Shown piece after piece: positions 35,540 through 47,500 of a stretch of 64,000 bases of DNA; within the stretch, counting starts at the first letter, position 1; each line of letters begins with the position of its first letter. The notes under the pieces are model-generated. The model was not told the DNA's origin. It did no database searches and saw only the letters and a program-made list of their open reading frames with translations. This DNA is from Gonium pectorale. Its lineage: Eukaryota; Chlorophyta; Chlorophyceae; Chlamydomonadales; Volvocaceae. A program made the position numbers and the translations under genes. The stretch is from assembly GCA_001584585.1 (NCBI GenBank), contig LSYV01000021.1, forward strand, positions 814,340 to 878,339, in the 5' to 3' direction.

Positions 35540-36334
35540 ATGTAAGTGAGGCAGAGCCGGTAACCAAGCCGCTGCCCTCAACCACGAGGGCCCGTCTGCT
35601 TGTCTCAGTCGCCCGACATGCCTTGCACCCGGCGCCCTACTAGCAACATCGCACCTTCGAGTGTTTGTCACCCTTAAAGGTAGCTCGACGGTTTCCTTAC
35701 GGAGCGTAGCGTAGTATATGAAACCGAGGTTTCCTGCGTTCCACGAGAGTGCACCCACACGGGTGTACGGCTGTTGTGTCTTAAGGGAGATGTGAAGCCG
35801 GTGTAGGCTATTCTCGCCGATTACAACGTAGCTACGTAGGTGCTTGTTCCGAGGTCCTAGTGGCTTGGAAAGTCTCCGGTCTAGGCCTCGGGATAACACC
35901 ACCCAGGCGTCCCCCTGCGGTTAATAAGAACGCTTTCTCTGCTTGCAGGTACTTAAGGTGTTTTGGAGCTGTGCATGTGTGTTTTGACCGGACTGGTCTT
36001 TGGCATGTCAGACTTGGCCGGTTGGCTTGGGTTCTGGTTGGCTTGTAACGGGAGGGGCAATGCTGGAAACCTTCCATGTACCTGCTTTACTGGTCTTGTT
36101 CTAAGGCCTGCATACTCCGGCTGCTGCCAGATGCGCGCGCATTGAGAGGCCTGCCACATACATAGGGGTGTGGCCCTCTGGCCCACGAAGGCGCTCCTGG
36201 TATCTCGCACTGCGAAAGGGCTGCGTCACAAGCACAGGCGCCTGCGTCCCCCGGCTGGAGTGGCGGGTTGCTCTGGTTGGAGGGCGGCTGCGGTTCGCCA
36301 ACTGTTGATGCAAGCGTAATACAAGCGTTGGGGC
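35540..36334. other. Gene-less spacer
   Basis: I see no coding region, repeat or RNA gene here. It separates the pseudogene from the promoter block of the next copy. Confidence 0.45.
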
Positions 36335-36710
36335 CGGCAGGCTTGGGCATGGAAGGCAGCAGGGAAGCAGACGGGGTCGTGGTTACTCAAGCCCTGAAGA
36401 AGGCACGCATCCCCTGGTTTGGTTCCGTACCCTCCGTACTCCGCTGGCAGTTTTGCATAACTGAACTGAAGTCAGCCATAGCGGCAATATGAGCGGCAAT
36501 AGTGCAGCAGATAGACGAACCGACGCTGCGCGACCGACGTGTTCTCAGGAGCCTTCCGTCACAAGAGCTAATACGTGTTTGAGGGTTGCGGCGTGGCACA
36601 ATTAGCAGCGTTGTAAGCGCAACCAAATTGCAAATGCGCTAGTTATCGAGATCACTCAAAGCGGATGGTCGAACTGCTTGCTCAAGGGCATCCTGTCCTT
36701 GTTCACCTTA
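36335..36710 (+). repeat. Upstream duplication block B, copy 1
   Basis: It is similar to 48970-49352 (shared GGCATGGAAGGCARCAGGG, GTTCCGTACCCTCCG, TGCAAATGCGCT). Both end at the ATG of a MYND copy. It is not related to block A, so the plus-strand copies have two kinds of promoter region. Confidence 0.75.
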
Positions 36711-39700
36711 ATGACAATCAATAACAGCCGGAGGAGAGCTCCCCTCGGCCGATTGCATCGAGCCGATGATGGCGACTATGAGAGACAACTGCCTGAAGAT
36801 ATCAGGGCGGCTCTTGCGTCCCTGGGCCAGGAGGTTGACCAGCTCTTCGCTCACGGAAACGTGCAGCGGCAGAGCAGCGGCAGCCCGTTTGCCATAGCGA
36901 GCGCCTCTCGGCTGCGGAAAGTCAATGATGTTTTAGTCACGCTTTCAGGCTTCTCAACAACAGTGACCTACACGCCCGGAGCCGCGGCCGCCGTGCTGAA
37001 TCGGGCCCCCAACCGGTCGGCGCTGCTGCGCCTCCTCGCCGCTGCCCTGCGGTTCCCCGTCAGCGACTGGATCGCTGGTTTCGCCGCCGGGGACGGCGGC
37101 TCAGGCCACCTGCGCGCAAGCGTTGCGCTCCGTACCGTCAGCTGTGTAGTTTCGCTGACAGCGCACAGCAGTGAGACAACCGGTTCGGTGCCTCAGGCGT
37201 TTCTCCGAGCAGCGGTACGGACGCAGGCGCTGCACGCCGCCAGCCGCCAGCTCGCGACGCTAGGGGAGGCGCTTGCCCCGACGGCCGTAGCGGCTGTAGG
37301 GGCGGGTGGAGAGGCGGAAGGAGTACCGGGGCCTGATGGGCCGCCGGGCGGCAAGGAGGCCGTCGTTGACACGGCAACGCCTTTGCTGCACTTCACCTAC
37401 TCTTTCCTGAACGCCCTCATCTGCTCCCTGCCACCGGGGGTGCCCGAGCTGCTGCACGCGGCCCCGCCCGACCAGCCCCTGGTCGCCGAGCTCGCGGAGG
37501 CGCTGGAGTCCTCACATGTTCTGGATCACGCGGCGCGGGTGCTGCTGCTGGTGCTGGTGGGGATGAGCGGACCGCTGCCCATCGCAAGCGCGCACGTCTT
37601 CGGGCCCTTCATTTCTGTGCACACGAACCTCGCCATGCTCGCTTACGGGTACTGCTGCTCCACCGATGCCGCCACCGCCGCCACGGGCGCGCGGCTGCGC
37701 ATTGCGCTGTGCGGCCGCTGCGTGACGCACGTGACGTTGTGCCTGGGGCTCTCCACCCTCATGGCCGCCGACGGAGGCACCTCGTACGGCTTGGACGAGA
37801 TTGTACGGATGCCTTCCGTACGGTCCGTCGCCGGCGAGTATCACGGCAGCAACAACAACGGTGTCGCGTGCTCTAGGCAGGGTCACTTCAACACCAACGC
37901 CGAACCAGATGCCCTAACGGCCATGGCACTTCACCTACTAACCTCTGGCAGCGCAGTTCCGAGGCCTCCAACGCTCCCCTGCCGGCGGGGCATGTTCTTA
38001 CTCGCCCTGCGCGCTGGCCAGCTGGACGTCGCGTTCAGGACGGTTGCTGCCCGCGAGGGTGGAAGCGGCCTGCAGCCGCCATCGCTGGCGGCGACGACTG
38101 GCATGGTGCCTGGGGATTTGGCAATAAGAGCGTTTGCGGCCGCCCGCCAGAACCTCTACCCCCCGGACCCCATCGGGGGCTGGTCGGCCGCCACGGATGC
38201 GGATGCGGAGGTGCAGCTGTGGCGCCTGGGGGTGTCCGGGCTCCGGTGGGCCCTGCCGGGGGTCGAGGAGGCTCGGGCTCGGGCCCACTGCCACAACCTC
38301 GAGGCTGCCTGGCACAGCGCGAAGCTGGAGAGCGGCTGGATGGCCAGCGGTGAGGGTTGCTAAATGTATGGCAGGGGTCAGGACATCCGTGCCAAACTGC
38401 TTCCAGCCCGTATAAATAGATGGATTAGTTCGTGGGCAGTGGCGTCTGCAGTCGGAAACCGTGCACCGTGGGAGAGAGAGTCAAGCTGGAGGGTTTCTCG
38501 TTCGCCGTATTGTGGGGGACCACACTATGCCACATTGTTGACGGTCTGGTCAGGGCATACCGGTCTGCCGCTAGCGAAGGGGCGACTATCGGTGCCATGC
38601 CTATGTAGCCAGCGGGTGACGCACCTTGGATAACATAGCGATATGGGCCCTTTTACCTTCGGTCACTTGCGGTTTGGTGCACCAACAGATCTGCTCCGCC
38701 TGCCCCCGTCGCCGCCGCGCCCCGTGGCTGCGGCGCTGTCCGGCGGCCTGCTGCCCTGCCTCGAGTACCTCCTCCGCGGGGCCGGTCGCGACCCGGGCGG
38801 CTGGCAGGCGGCCGCCGTGGGGCAGCTGGCGTGGCTTGGGGAGCACTTGGCGCCGCTGCTGGCCTACGGCGACGTTGGCGAGGCGGCGGCGCTGGTGGCG
38901 ACTCTGGGCAAGCTGCTGCGCCGAGCCATGGCCGACCCACGGGTCGTTGAGGGCGCTTGGGACTACAGGAGCAATGTCTGGCACGCTGTCCTGTTGATGG
39001 TTTTAAGCCTTGCCTGGGACCTGACAAGCGCACAGCCGGCTGCTGAGGACGTGATACGGGCAGCTGGGCCGGAGCCGGAGGCGGCAGCCGCGGGAATTGC
39101 GGAGGCGGCGCCTGAGCCTGCCTCTCCCGCCTCGCAGCAGCTTGTTTCCCTGTTGAGCTTCGCCGCCTGCCGCTGGCTGCCGCCGCTGTCGCGCCTGGCG
39201 CAGCATTCACTGAGAGCGGACATAGGACGCGGCGACGGCTCTGGACGAGGCGATGGTGGCGGCGATGGCAGCAGCAACGCGAGCGACATTGCGCCGGCAA
39301 CGACGAGCCTCCTCTTGTCCGCGTCGCTGTCGTGGGTGCCGCTGCTGGGGGCATGCTGCGGCCCGCAAGCAGCGCACCGGGCGCCTGCCCCCGAGGGCGA
39401 CGGCGGCAGTGAGCGGGACGGCTGTGACGATGATGGCAGCTGGCGTGTGCTGCTGCTGGAGGAGGCGGAGACAGTGCCGCTGTTGGGCGTTGCCCTGGGC
39501 GCATTGCCAGAACTGGAGGCCAAGGACATCCGCAGCCGCATGCTGCCGCTGTTGAGGCAAGTGGCGCACTGTAGCGGCCACTTGGCTGCGCTGCTGCTAG
39601 CGGACACGGCGCGGGGTGCGGCACCGGATGCCGCGGGGCCGAGCGGCGGCGGCGCAAGAGGTAGTGCTGTCGGGGCTGGCAAGTGTGCAGGCAGTGCAGA

Positions 39701-40169
39701 GGGCGGCGGCGGCACCGCAGGGCCGGGATCGCGACCGCCTCTCCCGGCCCTGCCGTGGGGGCCGGAGCTCCTGCGGGGCTTGGGGGCGCAGCTCCGCGCG
39801 TATGAGTCGCCGGCGGAGGCGGAGGCGGTTGAGGCCGTAGCGGCGGCGATGGACTGCTGGGCTGGAGAGGAAGCGGTGGACGGGGAGGGTGGCGGCAGCG
39901 GGGCTGCTCGGTTCCCCGAATTGGGTTTGGCTCCCGCCCTGCTTCGCCTCGCCTCGGCCATGCCGCCGCCTGCCGCCGCCCGCCGCCTGCTGCGCACGTG
40001 CGCCAACCCCGGCTGCGCCAACCTGGACGGTGACAGCGAGGCGGGGCTGCGGCTGACGCCGTGCGCGGGCTGCGGCGACGCGGCGTACTGCTGCCGTGAC
40101 TGCTGGACGGCGCACTGGCGGGCGGGGCACCGGGCGGCGTGCGCGCGGCGGCTTGGCGGGGCCGGATAG
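36711..40169 (+). CDS. MYND zinc-finger protein, copy 7 (intact)
   Basis: The exons are 36711-38349 and 38689-40169, 1,039 residues. The start at 36711 (MTINNSRRRAPLG) aligns with MSVSNSRRKAPLG of the copy at 49353; an in-frame reading from 36678 is less likely. The donor is AGCG/GTGAGG, 3 bp shorter than in relatives but keeping phase 1. Exon 2 begins DLLRLPPSPPRP. The MYND finger lies at about 984-1031 with all ligands (CANPGC, CAGC, YCCRDC, HWRAGHRAAC). The exon 1 part groups with the copy at 49353 and lacks the GVESAAAVSHL segment present in the copies at 29216, 44577 and 49353. Confidence 0.9.
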
Positions 40170-41367
40170 ACGTCAGGGGCTGGGGTGACGCCAGAGACTG
40201 TGAAATGTCATTCGTGCGCCTACCGTTAGGCTTCTACGTGTCAGGCATGTACAACTGCCGGCTCGAGCTGCATCTGGGATGCAAACGGCTTTCGCATTTG
40301 TTTTGTTGCAGCATACCTTCTCAGGAAGGAGAGACGATGCTGGTCCGTTGCGCTCCCAGGTTTATGGCATGCGATGGTCACTTGGCTGTTGGATGTGCCT
40401 ATGGGATCTGGTCACCCATGTGGCGGCTTTGCGCAATGGCGGTCACTGGAGGAGGCGACACTGCCCGGCCATGCTGTGACGGATTCAGTGGTGTGACTCT
40501 GCCGGCATGGGGCCGTTGTACGTGAGGCTGTTGGCACTCCTGTCCGTGCCGGCACCTTGGCTGTTGCAAGGGGCTGTGAGCCAACAGTGCATGTACGGGG
40601 ACCGCGACGATAATGCGCTTCCAAGCATAGCCGCCTGCGCCCCGTGGCGGGTTGCCGTGGAGTACGGCCGGTTCATGAGATGGACAGAGTAGGGCCATGA
40701 GCTCATTAAGGCTGTGGGATTCGGCCGTTCTTTGTCCGTCAGGGTTCATAACCTCTGGTTAGATCCCCTTCGGATATCACTTTTTACCTCTAATTAAAAT
40801 TCTAATGTCGATAATTCAAGGTCAAAAAGGCTGGCGGGGGCTGCTGAACATGAGTCAGCAAACTGCGAGGGGCCTAGAAGGGGCGGAAGTGTGGGGAGCG
40901 TACCGTTGGCCGCAGGGTAACATAAAAGACCAGGGCAGCGTGTGCGTACTGTGCCGCGCTGTCCGGTGCGCATGATCGCATGTGCAGTTGGGTCCGCCGG
41001 GTAGCGGGTCCGCCTGGAAACGATATGACCTGGTGAGCATAGCAAGGGCGAGGATATGGCAGCAGGGTTCCGGAGGGCGTATCGGAACAATGTGTATCGC
41101 CACCGCAGACAGCGCCCTTATGCCGGACGTCATTTTGTTACCGAAGGCGACCCAGCCTGACACGGGTACGGTAGCAGCGGACAGACCCGCACCTTCGTGC
41201 TGAGTTGTGCAGGTCGGTCCTCCAGGTCCGGCGGTCGTGCTTTTGGTGGCCTGGTACGGATACGGTACGGGTTGGCCGAGCTCTCAGCGGCGAGACTCAG
41301 GAGGCTGTGCGGACGAAATGAGCCACTGATGACCTCGCGCCGGCAGCGCAGGGACCCCGATTGCGGG
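40170..41367. other. 3' flank of MYND copy 7 and spacer
   Basis: The first ~160 bp match the downstream block of the other copies (GTGTCAGGCATGTACAACTG). The remainder has no coding region that I can support. Confidence 0.5.
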
Positions 41368-41514
41368 GACCACGCAACCACCATAGCATCATAAGGGTGA
41401 GGGTTGACAGCTGACACGCGCTGCTGTCGTGTGTGGGATGTATGGTGCATTGCACCGGACCGGTGGAGTGCACTGCACGCTTTTGCAGAGGCACCACCAC
41501 GCAAATAAAATATG

Positions 41515-41626
41515 GGTAGACCGTAGATCCGGTCGTCGTTGAAGACCTGCAGCGAGGGCGCCAGGATGCGCTTGTAGCGGTCGAAATAAGAGCGGCTGCA
41601 AATTCAAGTAAAACACAGGTAGACCG
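41515..41626 (-). mobile_element. 94-bp insertion with 9-bp direct repeats
   Basis: GGTAGACCG flanks both ends (41515-41523 and 41618-41626). The related repeat at 53097-55060 has a single GGTAGAACG at this place and lacks the insert. On the minus strand the insert looks like the tail of an intron ending TTGCAG, followed by an open stretch translating to RSYFDRYKRILAPSLQVF and a few more residues. I do not recognise the source protein. Confidence 0.65.
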
Positions 41627-42220
41627 CTTGCTGTCCTGTGCGGTCCTGCCGCGTGATTGGCGCTCCGGGTCCGTTCTTGCGGAGCGAGCCGCCTGACACG
41701 TTGCTGTCACTATGGTACGGCCTAGCTCCGCCACATCAGCCGCATGTTGAGTTCGACTCTTCAACGTCGTGGCTGCGCGGTCTGCGCTGACATGTGTTGC
41801 TTGAACGGGGCAGGCCGAACACGTGCGCGATGTGCTGGCGGCCCACTGGTGGACCCACTTACAGAGGCCGAGGGCACGACGCATGTCCTACTGGCCAACA
41901 GGCCCTGGACTCAGCCGAGAGCGCATGCCGAGCAGGGCCCGTGTTGCAGAGTATTGTAAACGTTGCGTTTCGTGGGCATGTGCTCACTCGCGGTTGTAAC
42001 CGTTGCGTTTTTCGGGCGCGCTCGGTAGCTCGTCGGCAAGGCAGGGCTCATTGAAGAGCGCCGGAGCCAGCACATTCGGTACCGTGCCGACATACCGTGT
42101 GTGTAGTTCAAACGGCGCTTGATTGGGACGTCGCTACCAGGACCCTGGCCTTGAGTGACCAGATAACGGGTAGGGACTGGCCGTTAGCAGACAGGCAGAT
42201 ACTGTATAAAAACGATAACC

Positions 42221-42240
42221 NNNNNNNNNNNNNNNNNNNN
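42221..42240. other. Assembly gap (20 N)
   Basis: The round length suggests a placeholder, so the true distance is unknown. Confidence 0.98.
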
Positions 42241-42897
42241 CCCCCGGCAGACGTGTATGCTGCCTCCGTTCGCAGCCATTCTGCCGGTGGCTGTTCCCCC
42301 GGATTCGCTTATGACCATGGACATGTCAGCAAGACAGGAGAGCCCGGGGCGCGGAGATAGCGACGCTCAAGCAGAGCTGCGTGCTCAGCTGCAGGGAGCA
42401 AGCGTTTTGCTGTACTGGGAGCAAGCCCGTTGCAGGCAACTGCCTCTGAGGGGAGCAGAGGACGACCACAGGCCCCCCCCTTTGGAGGCGACTGACGCAG
42501 GGGCCAAGTTGTTACAGATACCCTCAACACGGGCGCGGACTGCCCAAAAGTCTTGCAACGTACTTGGGCTGGCGGCCCACTGGCACCAACTTCGTCCCGG
42601 GGACGCCGCAGGCTTCATGCCTTAAAGACGGGGAATTGTGGGAAGTGGGAAACGCCCAAGCACTTGGCATACGCGCACAGAATAATCCCTACACGTTTAC
42701 CGCTACAGTCCATACCACGGTACGAACGCATGACCCGCTGCTGGCACGGGGGTCATGGCGCAGGAACGTGTAGACCGGTAAGCCCGAGGCGACCGCCCCG
42801 GATGCCGACGCCCTGGCCAGATTGTCAGCGCAGCGGATCACCACTCACCCCTCCTCACCCACGAACACCACACCAGTACGGGGTACGAGGAAGGACA

Positions 42898-42959
42898 CGG
42901 CGCCACCATGGCGGTGCGAAGCGTGCGTGCGCGCGTGCGGGCGGGCCATGGTGGCGCCG
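42898..42959. repeat. 15-bp perfect inverted repeat
   Basis: CGGCGCCACCATGGC (42898-42912) is the reverse complement of GCCATGGTGGCGCCG (42945-42959), with 32 bases between. It lies inside the dispersed repeat; the copy at 54540 does not keep it. Confidence 0.8.
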
Positions 42960-43704
42960 CCACTCCGCCCTCGCACCCTACTCCGACACCCACAAAACGA
43001 AAGCGCTAACAGGGGATGCGTGCGGGCACACGGTGCCGATGAAACAAGGAACTCGGCGCCATTAGGGCGGAGCGATTGGTGCATGCGGGCCGTTGCGGCG
43101 CCGCAAAACCGCCCACGCAGCCCATATGGCACCCATACACCTTACGACGCCGCCCTGCGGCAACCACCGTATGTACTCGACAGGTACTACGGACGGCGTC
43201 CACGCCCACAAAACGAAAGCACTGATGGGGCCCTTGAGACGTGACGAGCGTACGGTTCAGACCTCTGCCTCTCCGTGCAGAGCCAGCCGCTTCGACAGCC
43301 ACCCCGCCAAACGCTCCATAGCGTCCTGCCAAACCTGCTTAAAATTAGAGAGAGACCTGCGAAGGAAGAGGGAGCCAAACGGACCGAGTAAAAAAAGCCC
43401 GCAATGCAGACGTTACACCACCGTTTTTCGTTGTGCACCAAAGAACCTGAGCGCCGGAAAGGGGCGCAGGCGAGCGGCGTGGCGAGCAGCGCACACGTGT
43501 CAGCTGTCAGGACTTGCGGTTTGAAGTTCAGCCGTATATCGACGTGGCGATGAGCTCTCTTTCAGCAGCCAGTGACTCTCCTCCCGCCCCCCCGCACTCT
43601 CCTTTCACCACGTTCGGTACCCCTCAGCCGCTGAGGCCCGTAACGGGGCGCACAAGAGGGCGGGTGAGCAGCAGGTGAGTGCAGGGAGCACCAAGCGAGT
43701 CGCA

Positions 43705-43810
43705 GACAGCCCAGGGGAGACAGCCCAGGGGAGACAGCCCAGGGGAGACAGCCCAGGGGAGACAGCCCAGGGGAGACAGCCCAGGGGAAACAGCCCAGGG
43801 GAGACAGCCC
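43705..43810. repeat. 14-bp tandem repeat, about 7.6 copies
   Basis: The unit is GACAGCCCAGGGGA; one unit differs by a single base. It lies just before upstream duplication block A. Confidence 0.95.
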
Positions 43811-43849
43811 ATTACGATCGGCCGTGCCCCGCGGCTTTTTGGTGGCGGA

Positions 43850-44576
43850 GCCCTCACGTCTTATCCCATACGGTATACTCTCCGTCATCCCCGGCCGCGG
43901 GGCTAACGGTCCTTATTGATTGGCGCGCGAACAGCAGCTACCTCTCCATTAGCGCATGAGCGTATGCCCGTCCACCCTATCCTTCATGCGCACAGCCGGG
44001 AGGGCGATCTATCCCTCCCTATGTCTGCGCCCTTTCTCACCTCTCCGCCTGTAACCTTTCCACAGGTAAACACAACGCCCCCGCATATCCATCCGCCCTT
44101 CAACCCCTTCGCCTCGGGTAGGCAGCATCGACGCACGGGCAACCACCCATGAGTTAGTGGCAGGTGGGGGAAGGCAAACAGAGCGGGGCAGGGACACATA
44201 GGGTCGCTGTCGGTGTTTCGCAATGAAGGGCGTCGCACCGCCGCTGCGCCGGTCTTGGGTTCCCGGGCAAATGCGTCGCTCGCCACATCAGGCCCAATCT
44301 GGCAGACCCTTATAGCAGTGGCTGAGACACCCCTTTACGAAGTCCGCCCTGTGTCTGACTCTCCACGATGAGTATATGTTTTCCGTCCCGTGGGTCACGC
44401 GAACACATTTCAGCACAGCCAGCGTTTCCCAGTGGGCATTACACACAACGTACTGAAGATACCAGCCCTTATTTGCAGAACCTGATGCAGAAGCCGGGCG
44501 CCCTAAGGATGTAGAATAGAAGCTCATGCCCTTTCAGATTCAAGGCCGCTGTATCTTCAGGCGTTCTGCGGACATA
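43850..44576 (+). repeat. Upstream duplication block A, copy 2
   Basis: Counterpart of 28481-29215, ending at the ATG of the MYND copy at 44577. The homology begins at CCCTCACGTC in both places. Confidence 0.85.
44384..44436 (+). promoter_or_regulatory. Conserved upstream element of the MYND copy at 44577
   Basis: CCGTCCCGTGGGTCACG is followed by ACACATTTCAGCACAGCCAG and CGTTTCCC, 141-193 bp before the ATG. Confidence 0.45.
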
Positions 44577-47500
44577 ATGGCGAGCAGCAGGCGTGCTGCG
44601 CCGGCGGTCCGGGGCGACGGCCGAGGGCGTCGAGCCGACCAAGGCGCCCCCGACGACGAGGCTGACTGCCCGCCTGCCGGCATTAGGGCCCTGGGCCAGG
44701 AGGTCGATCAGCTCTTTGCGCCCGGCAACGCGCAGCAGCAGGGCAGCGGCAGCCCGCTTGCCACGGCGGGCGCCTCGCGGCTGCGGAAGCTCGAGAAGGC
44801 TCTGGATACGCTTTCGGATTTCTCGCGCACAGCGGCCTACACGCCCGGAGCCGCGGCCTCCGTGCTGAATCGGAGCCCCGGCCGCTCGGCGCTGCTGCGC
44901 CTCCTTGCCGCTGCACTACGACTCCCCATTAGCGACTGGATCGCCGGTTTCGCCGCTGCGGATGGTGGCGCAGGCCACCTTCGCGCAAACGTTGCTCTGC
45001 GGACCGTCAGCTGTGTAGTTGCGCTGACACGGCACGGAAACGGAACTATCGGTTCTGTGCCTGAAGCGTTTCTCCGCGCATCTGTACGGACGCAGGCGCT
45101 GCACGCCGCCAGCCGCCAGCTCGCGACGCTAGGGGAGGCGCTAGCCCCGACGGCCGTGGCCGCTGTAGGGGCGGATGGAGAGGCGGAAGGAGTGGCGGGG
45201 CCTGATGGGCCGCCGGGCGGCAAGGGGGCCGTCGTTGACACGGCAACGCCTTTGCTGCACTTCACCTATGCCTTCCTGTACACCCTCATCTGGTCCCTGC
45301 CACTGGAGGTGCCCGAGCCGCTGCACGCGGCCCCGCCCGACCAGCCCTTGGTCGCCGAGCTCGCGGAGGCGCTGGAGTCGTCACAGATCCTGGAACATGC
45401 GGCGCGGGTGCTGCTGCTGGCGCTGGTGGAAGTCAGCGGTCCGCTGCCCGCCGCAAGCGTGCGCGCCTTCGGGCTCTTCATTTACGTGCACACAAGCCTC
45501 GCCCTGCTCGGTTCCGGGTACTGCTGTTCCACCGATGCCGCCACCGCCGCCACCGGCGCGCGGCTGCGCAGGGCGCTGTGCGGCCGCTGCGTGACACACG
45601 CGGCGTTGTGCCTGGGGCTCTCATCCCTCGTGGCAGCGGATGGAGGCAGCTCGTACGGCTTGGACGAGATTGTACGGATGCCTTCCGTACGGGCCGCCGC
45701 CGGCGATTACCACAGTGCTAAAAGCAACAACAGCAGCAGCAGCGTCGCCGCGGGCTCCAGGCAGGGTCACGACCTCGACACCAGTCCCAATTTAGATGCC
45801 CTAACAAGTATGACGCTTCAGCTGCTCATCTCTGACACCGCCGCCCCGAGGCCTCCCGCGCGCCCCTGCCGGCGGGGCGCCTTCTTACTCGCCCTGCGCG
45901 CTGGTCGGCTGGGCGTCGAGTCCGCAGCGGCTGTGTCTCAGCTAGACGTTGCGTATGAGAAGGCTGCTGCCTGCGAGGGTGGAAGCGGCCATCAGTCTCC
46001 AGCGCAAGCGGCGCCGACTGGCACAGGCACTGGGGACCTGGCAACAATAGCGTTTGAGACCGCCCGCCAGAACCTCTACCCCCCGGACCCCATCGGGGGC
46101 TGGTTGGCGGCCACGGATTCGGATGCGGAGGTGCAGCTGTGGCGCCTGGGGGTGACCGGGCTCCGGTGGGCCCTGCCGTGGGTCGAGGAGGCTCGGGCTC
46201 GGGCTTACTGCCACAGCCTTGAGGTCGCCTGGCAGGGGGCGGAGCTGGGGAGCGGCTGGATGGCCAGCGGAGGTGAGGGCTGCTTTATGTATGGCAGGGA
46301 TCGGAACATCCGTGTCGGATGGATTCGAATGTAGATAGGTGCGTTCGTGGGCAGTGGCGTCACCAGTCGGAATCCGTGCACCGCAGGAGAGAGAGTCAAG
46401 CTGGTGGGTTTATCATTCGCCGTCTTGTGGGGGACCATACTATGCCGGGTTGTTGACTGTCGGTCTGGCGCGGGTACACACGCTTATCGCTAGCGAAGGG
46501 GCGACTATGGGTGCCATGCCTATGTAGCTAGCGGGTGTTGCACCCTGGATAACATAACGGTATGGTCCCCGTTACCATTGGTGACATGCGGTTGACTGCA
46601 CTTGCAGATCCGCTCCGCCTGCCCCCGTCGCCGCCGCGCCCCGTGGCTGCGGCGCTGGCGGGCGGCCTGCTCCCCTGCCTCGAGTACCTCCTCCGCGGCG
46701 CCGGCCGCGACCCGGGCGGCTGGCAGGCGGCCGCCGTGGGGGAGCTGGCGTGGCTCGGCCGGCATATGGAGCTGCTGCTGGCGTACGGCGACGCGGGCGA
46801 GGCGGCGGCGCTGGTGGCGACTCTGGGCAAGCTGCTCCGCCGAGCCCTGACCGACCCACGGGTCGTCGAGGGGATTTCGGACTCACAGAGCACCTTCTGG
46901 CAGGCCGTCCCGTTGATGGTGTTCGGCCCGCTCAAGGTCGATCAGAACCTTTCCCAGGACCAGCAGGCCCCCGAGGGGACGCTAGAGGCCGCTGGGGCGG
47001 AGCCGGAGGCAGCAGCCGCCGGCGTTGCAGGGGCAGCGCCAGGGCCTGCCTCCCCTGCTTCGCAGCAGCTCGCTTCCCTGTTGAGCTTCGCCGCCTGCCG
47101 CTGGCTGCCGCCGCTGTCGCGCCTGGCGCAGCATTCACTCAGAGCGGACATAGGACGCGGCGACGGCTCGGGCGACAGTGGCGGACGAGGCGGTTGTGGC
47201 AGCAGCGGCGCGAGCGGCATTGCATATCTAACGGCGAGCCTCCTCTTGTCCGCGTCGCTGTCGTGGGTGCCGCTGCTGAGGGCATGCTGCGGCCCGCAAG
47301 CAGCGCACCGGGCGCCTGCCCCCGAGGGCGCCGGCGGCAGTGAGGGGGACGGCTGTGGCGATGACGGCGGCTGGCGTGCGCTGCTGCTGGAGGAGGTGGA
47401 GGTTGTGCCGCTGCTGGGCGTTGCCCTGGATTTCCTCCCAGAGCTGGAAGCCGCGGGTCTGAGCAACCACCTGCCGCTGCTGTTGAAGTACCTGGCACGC

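Larger units (their letters stand above)
41368..43530. repeat. ~2-kb dispersed repeat, copy 1
   Basis: It matches 53097-55060 in ordered blocks: GTGTGTGGGATGTATGGTGC near the start, GTGTTGCTTGAACGGG, the CTGCCTCTGAGGGGAGCAGAGG block, and GCCGGAAAGGGGCGCAGG near the end. The copies differ by small insertions and point changes. No long open frame is shared, so it looks non-coding or degenerate. It contains a 94-bp insertion (41524-41617), a 20-N gap and a hairpin. It could be an old non-autonomous element or a segmental duplicate that follows a MYND copy. Confidence 0.7.

Noticed and set aside
42203..42212. TATA-box-like TATAAAAA before the 20-N gap
   Set aside because: No gene starts downstream and it lies inside the dispersed repeat.
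43705..43810. Regularly spaced short repeats as a CRISPR array
   Set aside because: The units are directly adjacent with no spacers, and the genome is eukaryotic.
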